NCBI GenBank assembly: GCA_040880545.1
Contig: JBBDIE010000121.1
Coordinates: 1 to 21,476 of the forward strand
From: M55B112 sp040880545
GTDB lineage: Bacteria; Bacteroidota; Bacteroidia; Bacteroidales; GCA-2748055
Direction of reading: 5' to 3'
DNA: 21,476 nt
A program made the translations under genes and the position numbers. The notes beneath the pieces were generated by a model, which saw only the letters and a list, made by a program, of their open reading frames with translations, was not told where the DNA came from and did no database searches. This document shows, piece after piece, positions 6,550 through 15,655 of the stretch (positions within the stretch are counted from its first letter, which is position 1; each line of letters begins with the position of its first letter).

Positions 6550-9500
6550 GGCCATTTTATTTCACCATACGCAGCCTGGTTTATTTTTGGAAAAGAAACC
6601 TCTTCCTGGCACTGGGGATTGCCATCAGTACAGCGGTACTTACCGGTGCGTTGATTGTGGGTGATTCGGTAAAGCACAGTCTCCATACAATCAGTGAACA
6701 GCGGCTTGGACAAGTGCAGTCAGTCCTGTTATCGGGAGACCGCTATTTTACAGGTGAACTGGCAGAGAAATTACAAAAGGAGCTTGATTTACCGGTCTCC
6801 GGCATATTAATGCTGGATGGTATGGCAGTTGCAGATGGAGGAAGGAAGCGGATTTCTGATGTACAGATACTGGGTACCGGTCAATCCTTTGATGCCATGG
6901 CCGGCTTGCAGAATTTTTACTCGGAAATGCGTGGCGATTCCGTTATTATCAGCTCAAATCTGGCAGAAGGACTTGGATTACAGAGCGGGGATGAGTTTAT
7001 TCTAAGGATGAATGCAGCGAGCCTGGTACCCCTGAATGCCCCTTTTGTTTCGGATGCTGATAATTCAGTGACTATCCGGGCAACCGTTGCATCCATTGCC
7101 GGAGCAGATGAGCTTGGAACCTTTAATATCAGGAATGCACAAACCGCACCGTTCAATATATTTATTTCAGCTGAAACATTACAGGATCTCATGGATATTG
7201 GGAACAGGTGCAACCTGATGCTTTTTGCCGGCAAAGAAGTGGGATCAGGAGAACTAACCGCACTGATCCGGCAGATATGGAATCCCGAAGATGCGGGTCT
7301 GACGATGAAATATTACGATGATCTGCAGGTCACCCAGGTGATGAGCGACCGGGTCTTCATTGACGAACCTGTAACAAATGCCCTTACAGCAGCGCACGAA
7401 TCGGCAAAGCCGTTTCTGACTTACTTTGTCAATACTATTACCATGGGAGGGAATGCTACTCCTTACTCATTTGTGTCAGGGATCCAGGATGAAGAATTGG
7501 GACGCGATAAAATTATTATCAACCAGTGGCTTGCCAATGATTTGGATGCTGGGGTAGGGGATACACTTGGAATTACCTTTTTTGCTATGGGGCCATTGCG
7601 GGAACTTTCTGTGGATTCCGCCAGCTTTGTTATTAAGCAGGTTATACCCATGGACGACCCGTTGGTGGACCACCGATTGATGCCTCATATACCTGGATTA
7701 TCCGATGCCGGTAATTGTCGTGACTGGGAAACCGGAGTGCCTGTGAATCTGGAAAGTATCCGTGATAAGGATGAAGATTACTGGAACCAGTACAGTGGTA
7801 GCCCCAAAGCCTTTATCTCTCTCAGTGCAGCGGAATATCTCTGGGAAAACAGGTTTGGGAAATATACTTCATTCAGGTTTACAACGGTTGAACCGGACCA
7901 GTTGGGGAGGTCGGTCATGCAATTTATTGATCCTGTTTCCCTTGGTTTTGAGGTCAGACATGTTCGCAGTAGTGCCGTTTATGCTGCTGAAAACGGGGTG
8001 GATTTCAGTATGTTATTCGGGGGTCTCTCTTTTTTTCTTCTGGCCGGGGCTATTATGCTGACTGTGCTGCTGTTTCTGTTGAACCTGGATGGACGAAAGG
8101 GGCAGATCAGGACGCTTTCGGCCATGGGAATCCCGTTTCGTATGATCAGACAGATGATTGCCCGGGAAGGATTGGCAGTGGCAGTGGCAGGAACAACTGT
8201 AGGTTTACTGCTGGCTGTAGTTTACAACCGGCTGATATTTATGGCGCTCAACAGTATTTGGATGGATATTGTGCGTACCACTACGCTGGAGGTGTCGATT
8301 CAACCACGAACCATGGTTATGGGTTTCATGGCCTCCATGGCTATCGCATTTATGGTGATCTGGTTCCCGTTGGGCAGGTATATTAAAAAGATGGAAAGAC
8401 GTCATATCCGGAAGCCTGGAAAAGATGTTATCGTGGGAAGTAACCCAGCAATGCTGCTTACAATGACCGTCCTGACTGTTACGGCAGCTATCGGTCTTGT
8501 TATACTTCAGTTTGTCAGGGATGAAACGGTAAATTCCACTGTATTCTTTGTGGCAGGAGCCCTTCTGCTGGTGTCAGCACTTCTTTTTTCATACGTTGCA
8601 CTATCCTGGTTGCATGGACGATCATCTGCTTTTCTGACGCTCTCCGCACTGAGCCTGAAAAATGCTGTCAGCAATCGTTCACGCAGCATGGGAATAATTG
8701 TCCTGTTTGCCATGGGCACGTTTATTGTTATCTCCACAGGCAGTAATAAGAAGGATCTGTTTGTTAATGCCGAAGAGAGATCCGGTGGAACGGGCGGGTT
8801 TTTGTACTATGCTGAATCCGTAGTTCCGGTATTGAAAAACCTGAACGATCCTGAGGTACGTTATGATTATGGACTGAGCAAGGATTTTGATATTGTGCAA
8901 TTACGACTGGCGGATGGAGATGATGCTTCGTGTTTGAATCTGAACAGGATAGAAAATCCAGGGATCATGGGTGTTGATCCGGCTAAGCTGCATGGCAGGT
9001 TTTCATTTGTAACTGCCACCGACGGACTCAATCGGGAGGAACCATGGAGTTCACTCTCTGTAAAAATGGAGGAAGGCCTGATCCCTGCCATTGCAGATGA
9101 AACGGTGATAAAGTGGGGGTTAGGCAAGAAGGTGGGAGATACACTGCAATATACAGATGCACTTGGTAATGAAATGAACCTGTTGCTTATTGGGGGGCTG
9201 GCACCTTCAGTTTTTCAGGGAAGTGTACTGATCTCGGAGGAACATTTCCTGAAACATTTTCCTTCAAGCAGCGGAACGAAGGTATTCCTGGTGGATGGGA
9301 ATATGGCAGATACGGCTATCATAGAGGATGAACTGGCCATGGGTCTCCGTGATCTTGGCTGGACCATGGAACTTTCGGCTGCCAGACTAGCCAGGTTTAA
9401 TTCCGTAACAAACACCTACCTATCTATTTTCATGGTACTGGGAGCTCTAGGTCTGCTGCTGGGAACTGTGGGATTGTCCATCGTTCTGTCGCGCAGTATC

Positions 9501-9797
9501 CTGGAAAGAAAACAGGAACTTGGTTTAATGCGGGCAGTGGGTATTGGCATGGGAAGCATTAAGAAATTGCTGATCAGGGAATATCTGGCGCTGCTGGTAA
9601 CCGGAACTTTGGCAGGAACCATAGCATCTGTTATTGCAACCTTGCCTTCCTATATGAGCGAACATACAGAGGTTTCATTCTCTCTGACGCTGGTGATCAT
9701 AGTAACGCTGATCCTCAATGGATTGTTATGGATTTGGTGGGTCACCGGTATTTTTCTAAAAAGGGGTAACCTGAATTCCATTTTGCGAAATGAGTAA
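6546..9797 (+). CDS. Large FtsX-like ABC transporter permease
   Basis: 1083 residues. Hydrophobic segments predict ten transmembrane helices: one at about 17-37, six between about 486 and 735 (486-512, 541-560, 589-610, 635-655, 663-690, 715-731), and three at about 958-985, 1012-1034 and 1043-1070. Two large extracytoplasmic domains lie between helix 1 and helix 2 (about 40-480) and between helices 7 and 8 (about 740-950). This is the duplicated MacB-core plus FtsX layout of large permeases, about twice the size of a LolC/E protein. The FtsX-type coupling segment SRSILERKQELGLMRAVGIG at about 982-1001 precedes helix 9; a counterpart, GRKGQIRTLSAMGIP, is in the first half. It forms the complex with the ATPase just upstream. 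Such systems export lipoproteins, peptides or lipids, or act on the envelope; the substrate here cannot be read. Confidence 0.92.
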   Translation: MRPFYFTIRSLVYFWKRNLFLALGIAISTAVLTGALIVGDSVKHSLHTISEQRLGQVQSVLLSGDRYFTGELAEKLQKELDLPVSGILMLDGMAVADGGRKRISDVQILGTGQSFDAMAGLQNFYSEMRGDSVIISSNLAEGLGLQSGDEFILRMNAASLVPLNAPFVSDADNSVTIRATVASIAGADELGTFNIRNAQTAPFNIFISAETLQDLMDIGNRCNLMLFAGKEVGSGELTALIRQIWNPEDAGLTMKYYDDLQVTQVMSDRVFIDEPVTNALTAAHESAKPFLTYFVNTITMGGNATPYSFVSGIQDEELGRDKIIINQWLANDLDAGVGDTLGITFFAMGPLRELSVDSASFVIKQVIPMDDPLVDHRLMPHIPGLSDAGNCRDWETGVPVNLESIRDKDEDYWNQYSGSPKAFISLSAAEYLWENRFGKYTSFRFTTVEPDQLGRSVMQFIDPVSLGFEVRHVRSSAVYAAENGVDFSMLFGGLSFFLLAGAIMLTVLLFLLNLDGRKGQIRTLSAMGIPFRMIRQMIAREGLAVAVAGTTVGLLLAVVYNRLIFMALNSIWMDIVRTTTLEVSIQPRTMVMGFMASMAIAFMVIWFPLGRYIKKMERRHIRKPGKDVIVGSNPAMLLTMTVLTVTAAIGLVILQFVRDETVNSTVFFVAGALLLVSALLFSYVALSWLHGRSSAFLTLSALSLKNAVSNRSRSMGIIVLFAMGTFIVISTGSNKKDLFVNAEERSGGTGGFLYYAESVVPVLKNLNDPEVRYDYGLSKDFDIVQLRLADGDDASCLNLNRIENPGIMGVDPAKLHGRFSFVTATDGLNREEPWSSLSVKMEEGLIPAIADETVIKWGLGKKVGDTLQYTDALGNEMNLLLIGGLAPSVFQGSVLISEEHFLKHFPSSSGTKVFLVDGNMADTAIIEDELAMGLRDLGWTMELSAARLARFNSVTNTYLSIFMVLGALGLLLGTVGLSIVLSRSILERKQELGLMRAVGIGMGSIKKLLIREYLALLVTGTLAGTIASVIATLPSYMSEHTEVSFSLTLVIIVTLILNGLLWIWWVTGIFLKRGNLNSILRNE

Positions 9798-9918
9798 GTT
9801 GTGGCTGTCCATAATGTCTGAAATACGCATGTATAGTTCATTTTAGCGGTAATATTCGAAGTATCGGGACTTATTATAGCCGGGATATTGCGGCTCGCGA
9901 ATGATCTCCCCCTGGCAG

Positions 9919-10734
9919 TTATTCCTGCACGGCTGGGGTAACAGTAAGTGTTTCCGGTTCTTTAACCATTTGTTTGATATACCTGAACAGCTTGCCTCCA
10001 TGCATGGCATCTGCAATTCTGTGATCCATGGCACTGGAGATGGTTGCAATCCGCCGGATCACCACTTTATCGTCAATTACTACCGGCTTTTTTGCAGTTT
10101 TTCCCAGTACAAAAACGAAAGAGACATTGGATATGGGGAACATGGCAGGGTAACCGGTATCAAGCCCGATACTGCCAATGTTTGTCATCACAAAGGAACC
10201 GAAATTATTACTGGATAATCCTGCAGCGGGTAAGGATATCCCCCATTTTACGGTGAGGAATTTGATGAAATTAAATATCCATGTTCTCAGGGGCCAGGGG
10301 ATTTTAGCCACCAACCCTTTCATCTTCATGGTTTTGTTTTCATCGCCTGCTCTTGAATCCTTGATGGATGTTGCCAGTACATCTGCACATTCTGCCAGGT
10401 TCAACTGATCGGCATTTTCCACTTTCACAGAACTCAAGGAACCATCTGCGAGCAAGATGCTCACCATGGCATCCACCTGTTTTCTTTCCACGATGTTTCC
10501 CCTGCGGATATAGCAATTAAGTTCCGGGACCACCTCTTTAATGCCCCGGGCTACGATCAGTGTGAATACATGGGTCAGGGTAATCTTTAACCCCTCCTGC
10601 CGTTTTCTGGAGATGAATTCTTCCATATCGGTCACATCCAGCTCGGCAGATCCCAGTATCTTGGCATCGGAAGGTTTTTTGTAGATGGCAGCAGCCACTT
10701 TCCTCCAGTCCGTGTTGAGGTTTGAATTGGACAT
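9919..10734 (-). CDS. Stand-alone 2-oxoacid dehydrogenase acyltransferase (E2) catalytic-domain protein
   Basis: 271 residues. The whole chain corresponds to the CoA-dependent acyltransferase catalytic domain of E2 subunits: an N-terminal segment with K-R-Q-E-G-L-K-I-T-L-T-H, a central F-G-S-F-V-M-T-N-I-G-S-I-G like the family's T-x-T-N-x-G-x-x-G, and the active-site motif M-D-H-R-I-A-D at 236-242 with His238 and Asp242. No lipoyl domain, E1/E3-binding domain or linker is present, and no E1 or E3 gene is nearby. It is therefore not a classical E2; a free-standing acyl-CoA transferase is likely, with unknown acceptor. Residues about 135-165 are an inserted hydrophobic stretch (LVAKIPWPLRTWIFNFIKFL) that may sit on the membrane. 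It is 71 bases downstream of the pirin gene, same strand. Confidence 0.85.
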   Translation of the reverse strand: MSNSNLNTDWRKVAAAIYKKPSDAKILGSAELDVTDMEEFISRKRQEGLKITLTHVFTLIVARGIKEVVPELNCYIRRGNIVERKQVDAMVSILLADGSLSSVKVENADQLNLAECADVLATSIKDSRAGDENKTMKMKGLVAKIPWPLRTWIFNFIKFLTVKWGISLPAAGLSSNNFGSFVMTNIGSIGLDTGYPAMFPISNVSFVFVLGKTAKKPVVIDDKVVIRRIATISSAMDHRIADAMHGGKLFRYIKQMVKEPETLTVTPAVQE

Positions 10735-10805
10735 ACGTTTGTAAGATTGATCTATGGTAAAGATAGGAAAATGAGGCTGAAATCAGAAAGGTTCCCAAGG
10801 AAGGG

Positions 10806-11822
10806 TTACGGCCTGGTCTCCTCTTTGCCATCCGCTGATTTCCAGAATCTCCTGGCTTCAGTTCCATGAACGGGTGTATTCGAATCCCATGGCCATCCTC
10901 CAAACCTTGTTTTTGTGTAGTCGTCGTAAGCTTGTTGAATTTCACTTCGTGAATTCATTACGAACGGGCCGTATTGTGCAACCGGTTCAGCAATGGGCTT
11001 GCCCTGAACGATGAGAAACCTGGCTTCTCCTTTGCCATTGGTAACCGATACTTTTTGGGAAGCATCCAGTTTTGCCTGGTGTTGTACTGGTAGTGTTTTC
11101 CCTTCAATTTCTATTTCCTCTCCCCTGTAAAAATAGATGGCCCGGGTAATGTTGCCCGAGGCAGCGGGCAGGTCCAGGGAAGCAGCAGGATCCATTTTCA
11201 CCAGCCAGATCGCAATCTCATTTTCCGGGTCGGCCGCCCACGAATCAGGTGTGGGATGCAACGCTGCTGTTCCGTTAAAATCACCTGCAATGATCCGCAC
11301 TACAGTATCCTTTCCGTTATCTCCTGTTAGTTTCAGCAGAGGAAGGTCCTCCCGCCAGAACATTTTATATTGAGGTTCTGCAAACTTGCTGACCTTAGGC
11401 AGGTTGAGCCAGATCTGGAAAAGCTCCAGCGGATTCTCCTTTTCAATGTTCAGTAAAGGGAACATCTCCGTATGTTGAATACCCTTTCCGGCAGTCATCC
11501 ATTGCACATCCCCGTTGCCGTAACGGCCAGCCCCGCCCAGTGAATCGGCATGGTCGATCAATCCTTCAAGGGTAATGGTAATTGTTTCAAACCCACGGTG
11601 AGGGTGCACCGGGAAACCGGGAACCGTATCTCCATGGTACATACGGAATCCATCCTTTACTTCGAAGTCATTGCCCAGATTCCTTCCTTTTAACATGGCA
11701 GGATCGGGTCCGAAGTTTTTTTCTCCCCTGGGATACTGGTCCTTGTGATGTGCACAAAACAGGAAGGGGTTGTACATTTCCCATTGAAAGCCCAGGGCCT
11801 TGATATCCGAAACGGTATGCAT
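10806..11822 (-). CDS. Pirin family protein
   Basis: 338 residues from the ATG at 11820-11822; a TTG three codons earlier is possible. Two cupin domains. The N-terminal one carries the pirin metal site: H73 and H75 in P-V-H-P-H-R-G-F-E-T, and H117 and E119 in G-I-Q-H-T-E-M, matching the four Fe ligands of human pirin. The C-terminal cupin (about 170-290) is less conserved, followed by a 40-residue tail ending K-T-R-F-G-G-W-P-W-D. Pirins are Fe-binding cytoplasmic proteins; some are quercetin 2,3-dioxygenases and others modulate pyruvate metabolism or transcription. The partner gene downstream is an E2-like acyltransferase. That is suggestive beside reports of pirin acting on the pyruvate dehydrogenase complex, but it is not proof. 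Confidence 0.92.
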   Translation of the reverse strand: MHTVSDIKALGFQWEMYNPFLFCAHHKDQYPRGEKNFGPDPAMLKGRNLGNDFEVKDGFRMYHGDTVPGFPVHPHRGFETITITLEGLIDHADSLGGAGRYGNGDVQWMTAGKGIQHTEMFPLLNIEKENPLELFQIWLNLPKVSKFAEPQYKMFWREDLPLLKLTGDNGKDTVVRIIAGDFNGTAALHPTPDSWAADPENEIAIWLVKMDPAASLDLPAASGNITRAIYFYRGEEIEIEGKTLPVQHQAKLDASQKVSVTNGKGEARFLIVQGKPIAEPVAQYGPFVMNSRSEIQQAYDDYTKTRFGGWPWDSNTPVHGTEARRFWKSADGKEETRP

Positions 11823-11923
11823 AAGTTTCAATTTTAATAGATGTAGCTTAGAACAAATGAGCGTTGGGTTGGTTCAAAACAGGTAGTTGAAACCGGTACT
11901 GCCGATCAGTATACTGCAATTGC

Positions 11924-11965
11924 ACAGAGGGCCACAGTGTTTGTTTAAACACTATGGCCCTCTGT
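11924..11965. terminator. Strong hairpin at the end of the xyl operon
   Basis: Arms 11924-11942 and 11947-11965 pair at 18 of 19 positions around a GTTT loop, including a GC-rich AGAGGGCC/GGCCCTCT core. It lies 50 bases past the xylA stop codon and about 100 bases upstream of the pirin start. That position fits a terminator for the leftward xyl operon, or an insulating structure before the pirin promoter. No U-tract follows in the leftward direction. Confidence 0.7.
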
Positions 11966-12014
11966 ATTTTAGCATTGTAACGCCGGTTAATAACCCCGGG
12001 TCTTCAAAATCAGA

Positions 12015-13346
12015 TTACCTGAGATACTGATTAATAATAGATTCGTACAACTCTTGCTTTCCGCTGATCATTGCAGGTTCACCATTAGCCATTGCAAATT
12101 CCCGCAAGTCTTCCAGTGTAAGTTCTCCTTTTTCAAATCGAGCACCTGTGCCGCTGTCGAATGATGCATAGCGCTCCTTCCGCATGGAAAGGAACCGGGA
12201 ATTATCAAGCAGATCATGGGTGATCTCAAAGGCCCTGGCAAACGTGTCCATTCCTGCAATATGTGCGATAAAGATATCCTCCAGGTCGGTAGAGTTCCTG
12301 CGGGTTTTGGCATCGAAATTAATTCCCCCTGTTTTAAAACCTCCGGCTCCGATGATCACGATCATCGACTCGATGAGTTCATACAGGTTGATGGGGAACT
12401 GGTCGGTGTCCCAGCCATTCTGGTAATCTCCCCTGTTGGCATCGATACTGCAGAACAGGCCATTGTCTACGGCTACCTGCAATTCATGCTGGAATGTGTG
12501 TCCGGCAAGTGTAGCGTGGTTTACTTCGATGTTCATTTTAAAATCCTTGTCAAGCCCGTAATTTTTCAGGAAGCCTACCACCGTGGCAGTATCGAAGTCG
12601 TACTGGTGTTTGGTGGGTTCCATTGGTTTTGGTTCAATCAGGAAGGGACCTGTAAAACCGTTTTTCCGGGCATAATCTTTTGCCATGTGAAGGAAGCGTG
12701 CCAGGTGGTCCAGTTCTCTTTTCATATCAGTATTCAGGAGCGACATATACCCTTCACGTCCTCCCCAGAAGACATAATTTTCTCCTCCCAGAGAAATGGT
12801 GGCATCCAGGGCGTTTTTGATCTGGGTTCCGGCAAAGGCCAGTGCATTGAAATCTGGATTTGTGGATGCCCCGTTCATGTAACGCGGGTTGGAGAAAACG
12901 TTGGCTGTTCCCCAAAGTAGTTTTACACCGGAAGCCTGCTGTTTTTCCCTGGCAAAGTCAACCATGGTCTGCAGGTTCTTTTCATAGGCAGGAATGGAAC
13001 TTCCTTCATCAACCAGGTCGATATCGTGAAAACAGTAATAAGGGGCTCCCACTTTGGTGAAAAATTCGAAAGCAGCATCCATCTTCTGCTTCGCCCTGGT
13101 GATTGGATCCTTACCATCATCCCAGGGAAATCTGATCGTACCCGGTCCGAATGGATCTTCCCCCGTATTGCAGAAGGTGTGCCAGTAAGCGACAGCAAAC
13201 CGGAGGTGTTCTTTGATGGTCTTCCCTTTAATGACCTTATTTTCATCATAAAATTTAAATGCCAGGGGATTATCTGATTCGCGTCCTTCGTACTTTATTT
13301 TTCCGATCTCTTTGAAATACTCTTTGTTGCCTTTTACATAGTCCAT
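12015..13346 (-). CDS. xylA: Xylose isomerase
   Basis: 443 residues, the usual length of class II enzymes. It interconverts D-xylose and D-xylulose in the cytoplasm using two divalent metal ions in a TIM barrel. Conserved features are the catalytic H107 and D110 in Y-Y-C-F-H-D-I-D, V-F-W-G-G-R-E-G-Y at 192-200, the metal ligand E238 in L-I-E-P-K-P-x-E-P-T-K-H-Q-Y-D, the N-H-A-T-L-A-G-H-T segment and S-I-D-A-N-R-G-D. It is the last gene of the operon, 22 bases after xylulokinase, and is followed by a strong hairpin. The start at 13344-13346 fits class II N-termini. All expected motifs are present. Confidence 0.98.
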   Translation of the reverse strand: MDYVKGNKEYFKEIGKIKYEGRESDNPLAFKFYDENKVIKGKTIKEHLRFAVAYWHTFCNTGEDPFGPGTIRFPWDDGKDPITRAKQKMDAAFEFFTKVGAPYYCFHDIDLVDEGSSIPAYEKNLQTMVDFAREKQQASGVKLLWGTANVFSNPRYMNGASTNPDFNALAFAGTQIKNALDATISLGGENYVFWGGREGYMSLLNTDMKRELDHLARFLHMAKDYARKNGFTGPFLIEPKPMEPTKHQYDFDTATVVGFLKNYGLDKDFKMNIEVNHATLAGHTFQHELQVAVDNGLFCSIDANRGDYQNGWDTDQFPINLYELIESMIVIIGAGGFKTGGINFDAKTRRNSTDLEDIFIAHIAGMDTFARAFEITHDLLDNSRFLSMRKERYASFDSGTGARFEKGELTLEDLREFAMANGEPAMISGKQELYESIINQYLR

Positions 13347-13368
13347 ATGGGTGGTTTATTTAGGTTTT

Positions 13369-14859
13369 TTATTGCTGAATTTTTTTTGTGAGAATCTTAT
13401 GCCATTGCTGATAATGGTCCATAAAAAAATCCCTCTTTTTATATTCCGGTTCGATTACCGATATTTTCTTAAGTCCCGCGAAAGCCTCATCAAAGGAGCC
13501 GTATTTTCCTGAACCGATACCTGCACCTTTCGCAGCGCCTTCGGCCCCGTCGGTATCGTACAGTTCAATAGTGGCACCGGTGAGTGTCGCCAAGGTATTC
13601 CTGAAGATCGGGCTCAGAAACATATTTGCATTTCCTGCCCTGATGATCGAAGGGTTGATCCCGATCTGCTTCATGATCTCCATCCCGTAATGGAAGCTGT
13701 ATACAATTCCTTCCTGGGCCGCCCGTACCAGGTGGGCCTCGGTGTGAATGTTGAAATTCATTTTATGAATTGAGGCTCCCGTATCTTTATTATTTAACAT
13801 TCTTTCTGCACCATTACCGAATGGCAACATGAACATCCCTTCAGAACCCTCGGGAACCTTGCTGGCCATATCATTTAATGCCGGGTAGTTTGCCTCTCTG
13901 GAAGACATGTTTTTCTTCAGCCACGAGTATTGGATACCTGCACCATTAATGCACAGTAAGACTCCCAGCCGGTTCATTTCCGGACTGTGGTTCACATGTG
14001 CAAATGTATTTACCCTGCTTTCCGGGTCATATTTTACCTCATCGCTGACACCATACACTACACCAGAGGTCCCTGCCGTTGCAGCGATCTCCCCTGGGTT
14101 CAGCACATTCAGAGAAAATGCATTGTTTGGTTGGTCCCCTGCACGATATGAAACGGGTGTCCCCTTCAGCAATCCAAGCTCTTCGGCCACCGAAGCAGTT
14201 AATCTGCCCTGCTCAGAGAAGGTAGGCACGATCTCAGGGATCAGGTGTTCCGGGATTTTGTAATGATCCAGGAGAAAATCAGCCAATCCGTTTTCAGTGA
14301 AATTCCAGAAAATCCCTTCAGAAAGACCTGAGATAGTTGTATTCAGTTCACCCGTCATTTTCATGGCAATGAAGTCGCCGGGCAGCATGATCTTGTGCGC
14401 CTTTTCAAAAATTTCCGGTTCATTTTGAATCACCCAGTGGAGTTTGGATGCTGTGAAGTTACCCGGTGAATTAAGCAGGTGGGCCAGACAACGGTCCTTC
14501 CCCAACTGCCCCAGGGCCATATCTCCAATCTCCACCGCACGGCTGTCGCACCATATGATCGATGGTCTCAGAACCTCCATGTTTTTATCAACCATCACCA
14601 GGCCATGCATCTGGTAGGAGATTCCGATGGAGCTGATATTGGCTGCATCGATCTCGGCCATCTGTAATACCTCATTGGTGGATAGCTTCAGGTTTGACCA
14701 CCAGGTCTCCGGGTCCTGCTCTGCCCAACCGGATTTGTCGGCAGTAATTATCATCTCCTGCTTCGGATTGAAGGCCGAAGCGACACACTGTCCTGTATCA
14801 ATATTGACTAAACTTGCTTTTACAGAAGAACTTCCAACGTCATATCCTATCAGATACAT
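13369..14859 (-). CDS. xylB: Xylulokinase (FGGY family)
   Basis: 496 residues. It phosphorylates D-xylulose with ATP to xylulose-5-phosphate, feeding the pentose phosphate pathway. The N-terminal phosphate-binding loop I-G-Y-D-V-G-S-S-S-V-K, the xylulose-contacting M-H-G at 84-86 and the catalytic base Asp242 in R-A-G-D-Q-P-N-N-A-F are all present. The C-terminal half holds the FGGY lobe with G-A-E-R-M-L-N-N and G-A-A-K-G-A-G-I-G. It is the middle gene of the operon: 17 bases after the Nudix regulator and 22 before xylA. The substrate call rests on family resemblance plus linkage to xylA. Confidence 0.95.
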   Translation of the reverse strand: MYLIGYDVGSSSVKASLVNIDTGQCVASAFNPKQEMIITADKSGWAEQDPETWWSNLKLSTNEVLQMAEIDAANISSIGISYQMHGLVMVDKNMEVLRPSIIWCDSRAVEIGDMALGQLGKDRCLAHLLNSPGNFTASKLHWVIQNEPEIFEKAHKIMLPGDFIAMKMTGELNTTISGLSEGIFWNFTENGLADFLLDHYKIPEHLIPEIVPTFSEQGRLTASVAEELGLLKGTPVSYRAGDQPNNAFSLNVLNPGEIAATAGTSGVVYGVSDEVKYDPESRVNTFAHVNHSPEMNRLGVLLCINGAGIQYSWLKKNMSSREANYPALNDMASKVPEGSEGMFMLPFGNGAERMLNNKDTGASIHKMNFNIHTEAHLVRAAQEGIVYSFHYGMEIMKQIGINPSIIRAGNANMFLSPIFRNTLATLTGATIELYDTDGAEGAAKGAGIGSGKYGSFDEAFAGLKKISVIEPEYKKRDFFMDHYQQWHKILTKKIQQ

Positions 14860-14876
14860 TGCTTTTTTTCGATTAG

Positions 14877-15620
14877 TTAAAAATAATAGTACAACAGGTC
14901 CGTTCTTGTCTCCTGGTATCTTTCCCTGTTAAACCTGTAGTACATGGCTGGTTTGTGCGCCACACCCTGCTGTTTTTCGTTCAGGAGTTCAATGTATACT
15001 GCTTTTAGTAATTTTTTTCTGAAATTCCGGTTGTCCAGCTTATGGCCGATCACCACTTCATACAGTGTCTGGATCTGTCGTACCGTAAATTTCCCGGGTA
15101 ATAATTCGAAGCAGAGCGGCTCAAACCGAATCTCCTTCCTCAGGCTTTCAAGTCCCCGTAAAATGATCATTTTATGGTCAAATGACAATGGAGGAAGCTT
15201 TTTTACATTATGCCACGAAGCATTGTTGCTTACCTCAATCTCTGTCTTGCTCTTGTCAATTCTGATAAGCGAATAGTAGGCAGTGGTAACCACCCTGTTG
15301 ATTTTTACACCCGAGGTCTGCTCCAGCCAATGCCTGTCGTCATCTTTGTTCATGCGTTCGGGATTTCCGAATACTGAAAATTGTCTCAGGAAAATATTCT
15401 GTAATCCGGTAAGATCATTTAATACCCGCTTGGCAGCCTCGTCCAGGTCCTCGCGGATGTGAATAAGATCACCAGGTAATTTGTATTTTTTATCTTCCTG
15501 ATTTTGGCTCTCGGGATACACTCTTTCAATAAGCAATACTCTTAATCGGCTACCGTCAAATCCAAAGATTACACAATCGACAGACAAGTGAGGGTTGAAA
15601 CTTGCTTTTGAATTTATCAT
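14877..15620 (-). CDS. Nudix-domain transcriptional regulator (NrtR/AraR-like) of the xyl operon
   Basis: 247 residues. Residues about 12-150 are a Nudix fold (LSVDCVIFGFDGSRLRVLLIER, then K-L-P-G-D). The Nudix box, G-x5-E-x7-R-E-U-x-E-E-x-G-U, is broken here: the R-E-x-x-E-E core reads R-V-L-N-D-L, so hydrolysis is unlikely. Residues about 165-247 are a winged-helix C-terminal domain (FTVRQIQTLYEVVIGHKLD, then N-F-R-K-K-L and Y-R-F), as in NrtR-family regulators. Related Bacteroides proteins use a sugar-binding Nudix domain to control arabinose genes. As first gene of a xylB-xylA operon, this one probably responds to xylose or a downstream phosphate. An operator-like dyad sits at its own promoter. 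The ATG at 15618-15620 is preferred; a TTG at 15585-15587 is the alternative. Confidence 0.88.
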   Translation of the reverse strand: MINSKASFNPHLSVDCVIFGFDGSRLRVLLIERVYPESQNQEDKKYKLPGDLIHIREDLDEAAKRVLNDLTGLQNIFLRQFSVFGNPERMNKDDDRHWLEQTSGVKINRVVTTAYYSLIRIDKSKTEIEVSNNASWHNVKKLPPLSFDHKMIILRGLESLRKEIRFEPLCFELLPGKFTVRQIQTLYEVVIGHKLDNRNFRKKLLKAVYIELLNEKQQGVAHKPAMYYRFNRERYQETRTDLLYYYF

Positions 15621-15624
15621 AAAA

Positions 15625-15655
15625 CAAATTTAGCTAAAAACGTCCAAATCACAAA
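15625..15655 (-). promoter_or_regulatory. Consensus promoter of the regulator-xylB-xylA operon
   Basis: On the minus strand TTTG (complement of 15652-15655), exactly 19 bases, then TAAATTTG (complement of 15625-15632). Both boxes match the Bacteroidota consensus without a mismatch. The predicted transcription start is about 15619-15622, on top of the regulator's ATG at 15620, implying a leaderless or almost leaderless message. Confidence 0.75.

Noticed and set aside
11907..11916. CAGTATACTG, a perfect 10-bp palindrome upstream of the pirin gene
   Set aside because: A 10-bp palindrome is expected by chance in a window of this size and it has no partner site.
12216..12920. A 234-codon plus-strand open frame inside xylA
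   Set aside because: It is antisense to a fully conserved enzyme gene, with no family resemblance of its own.
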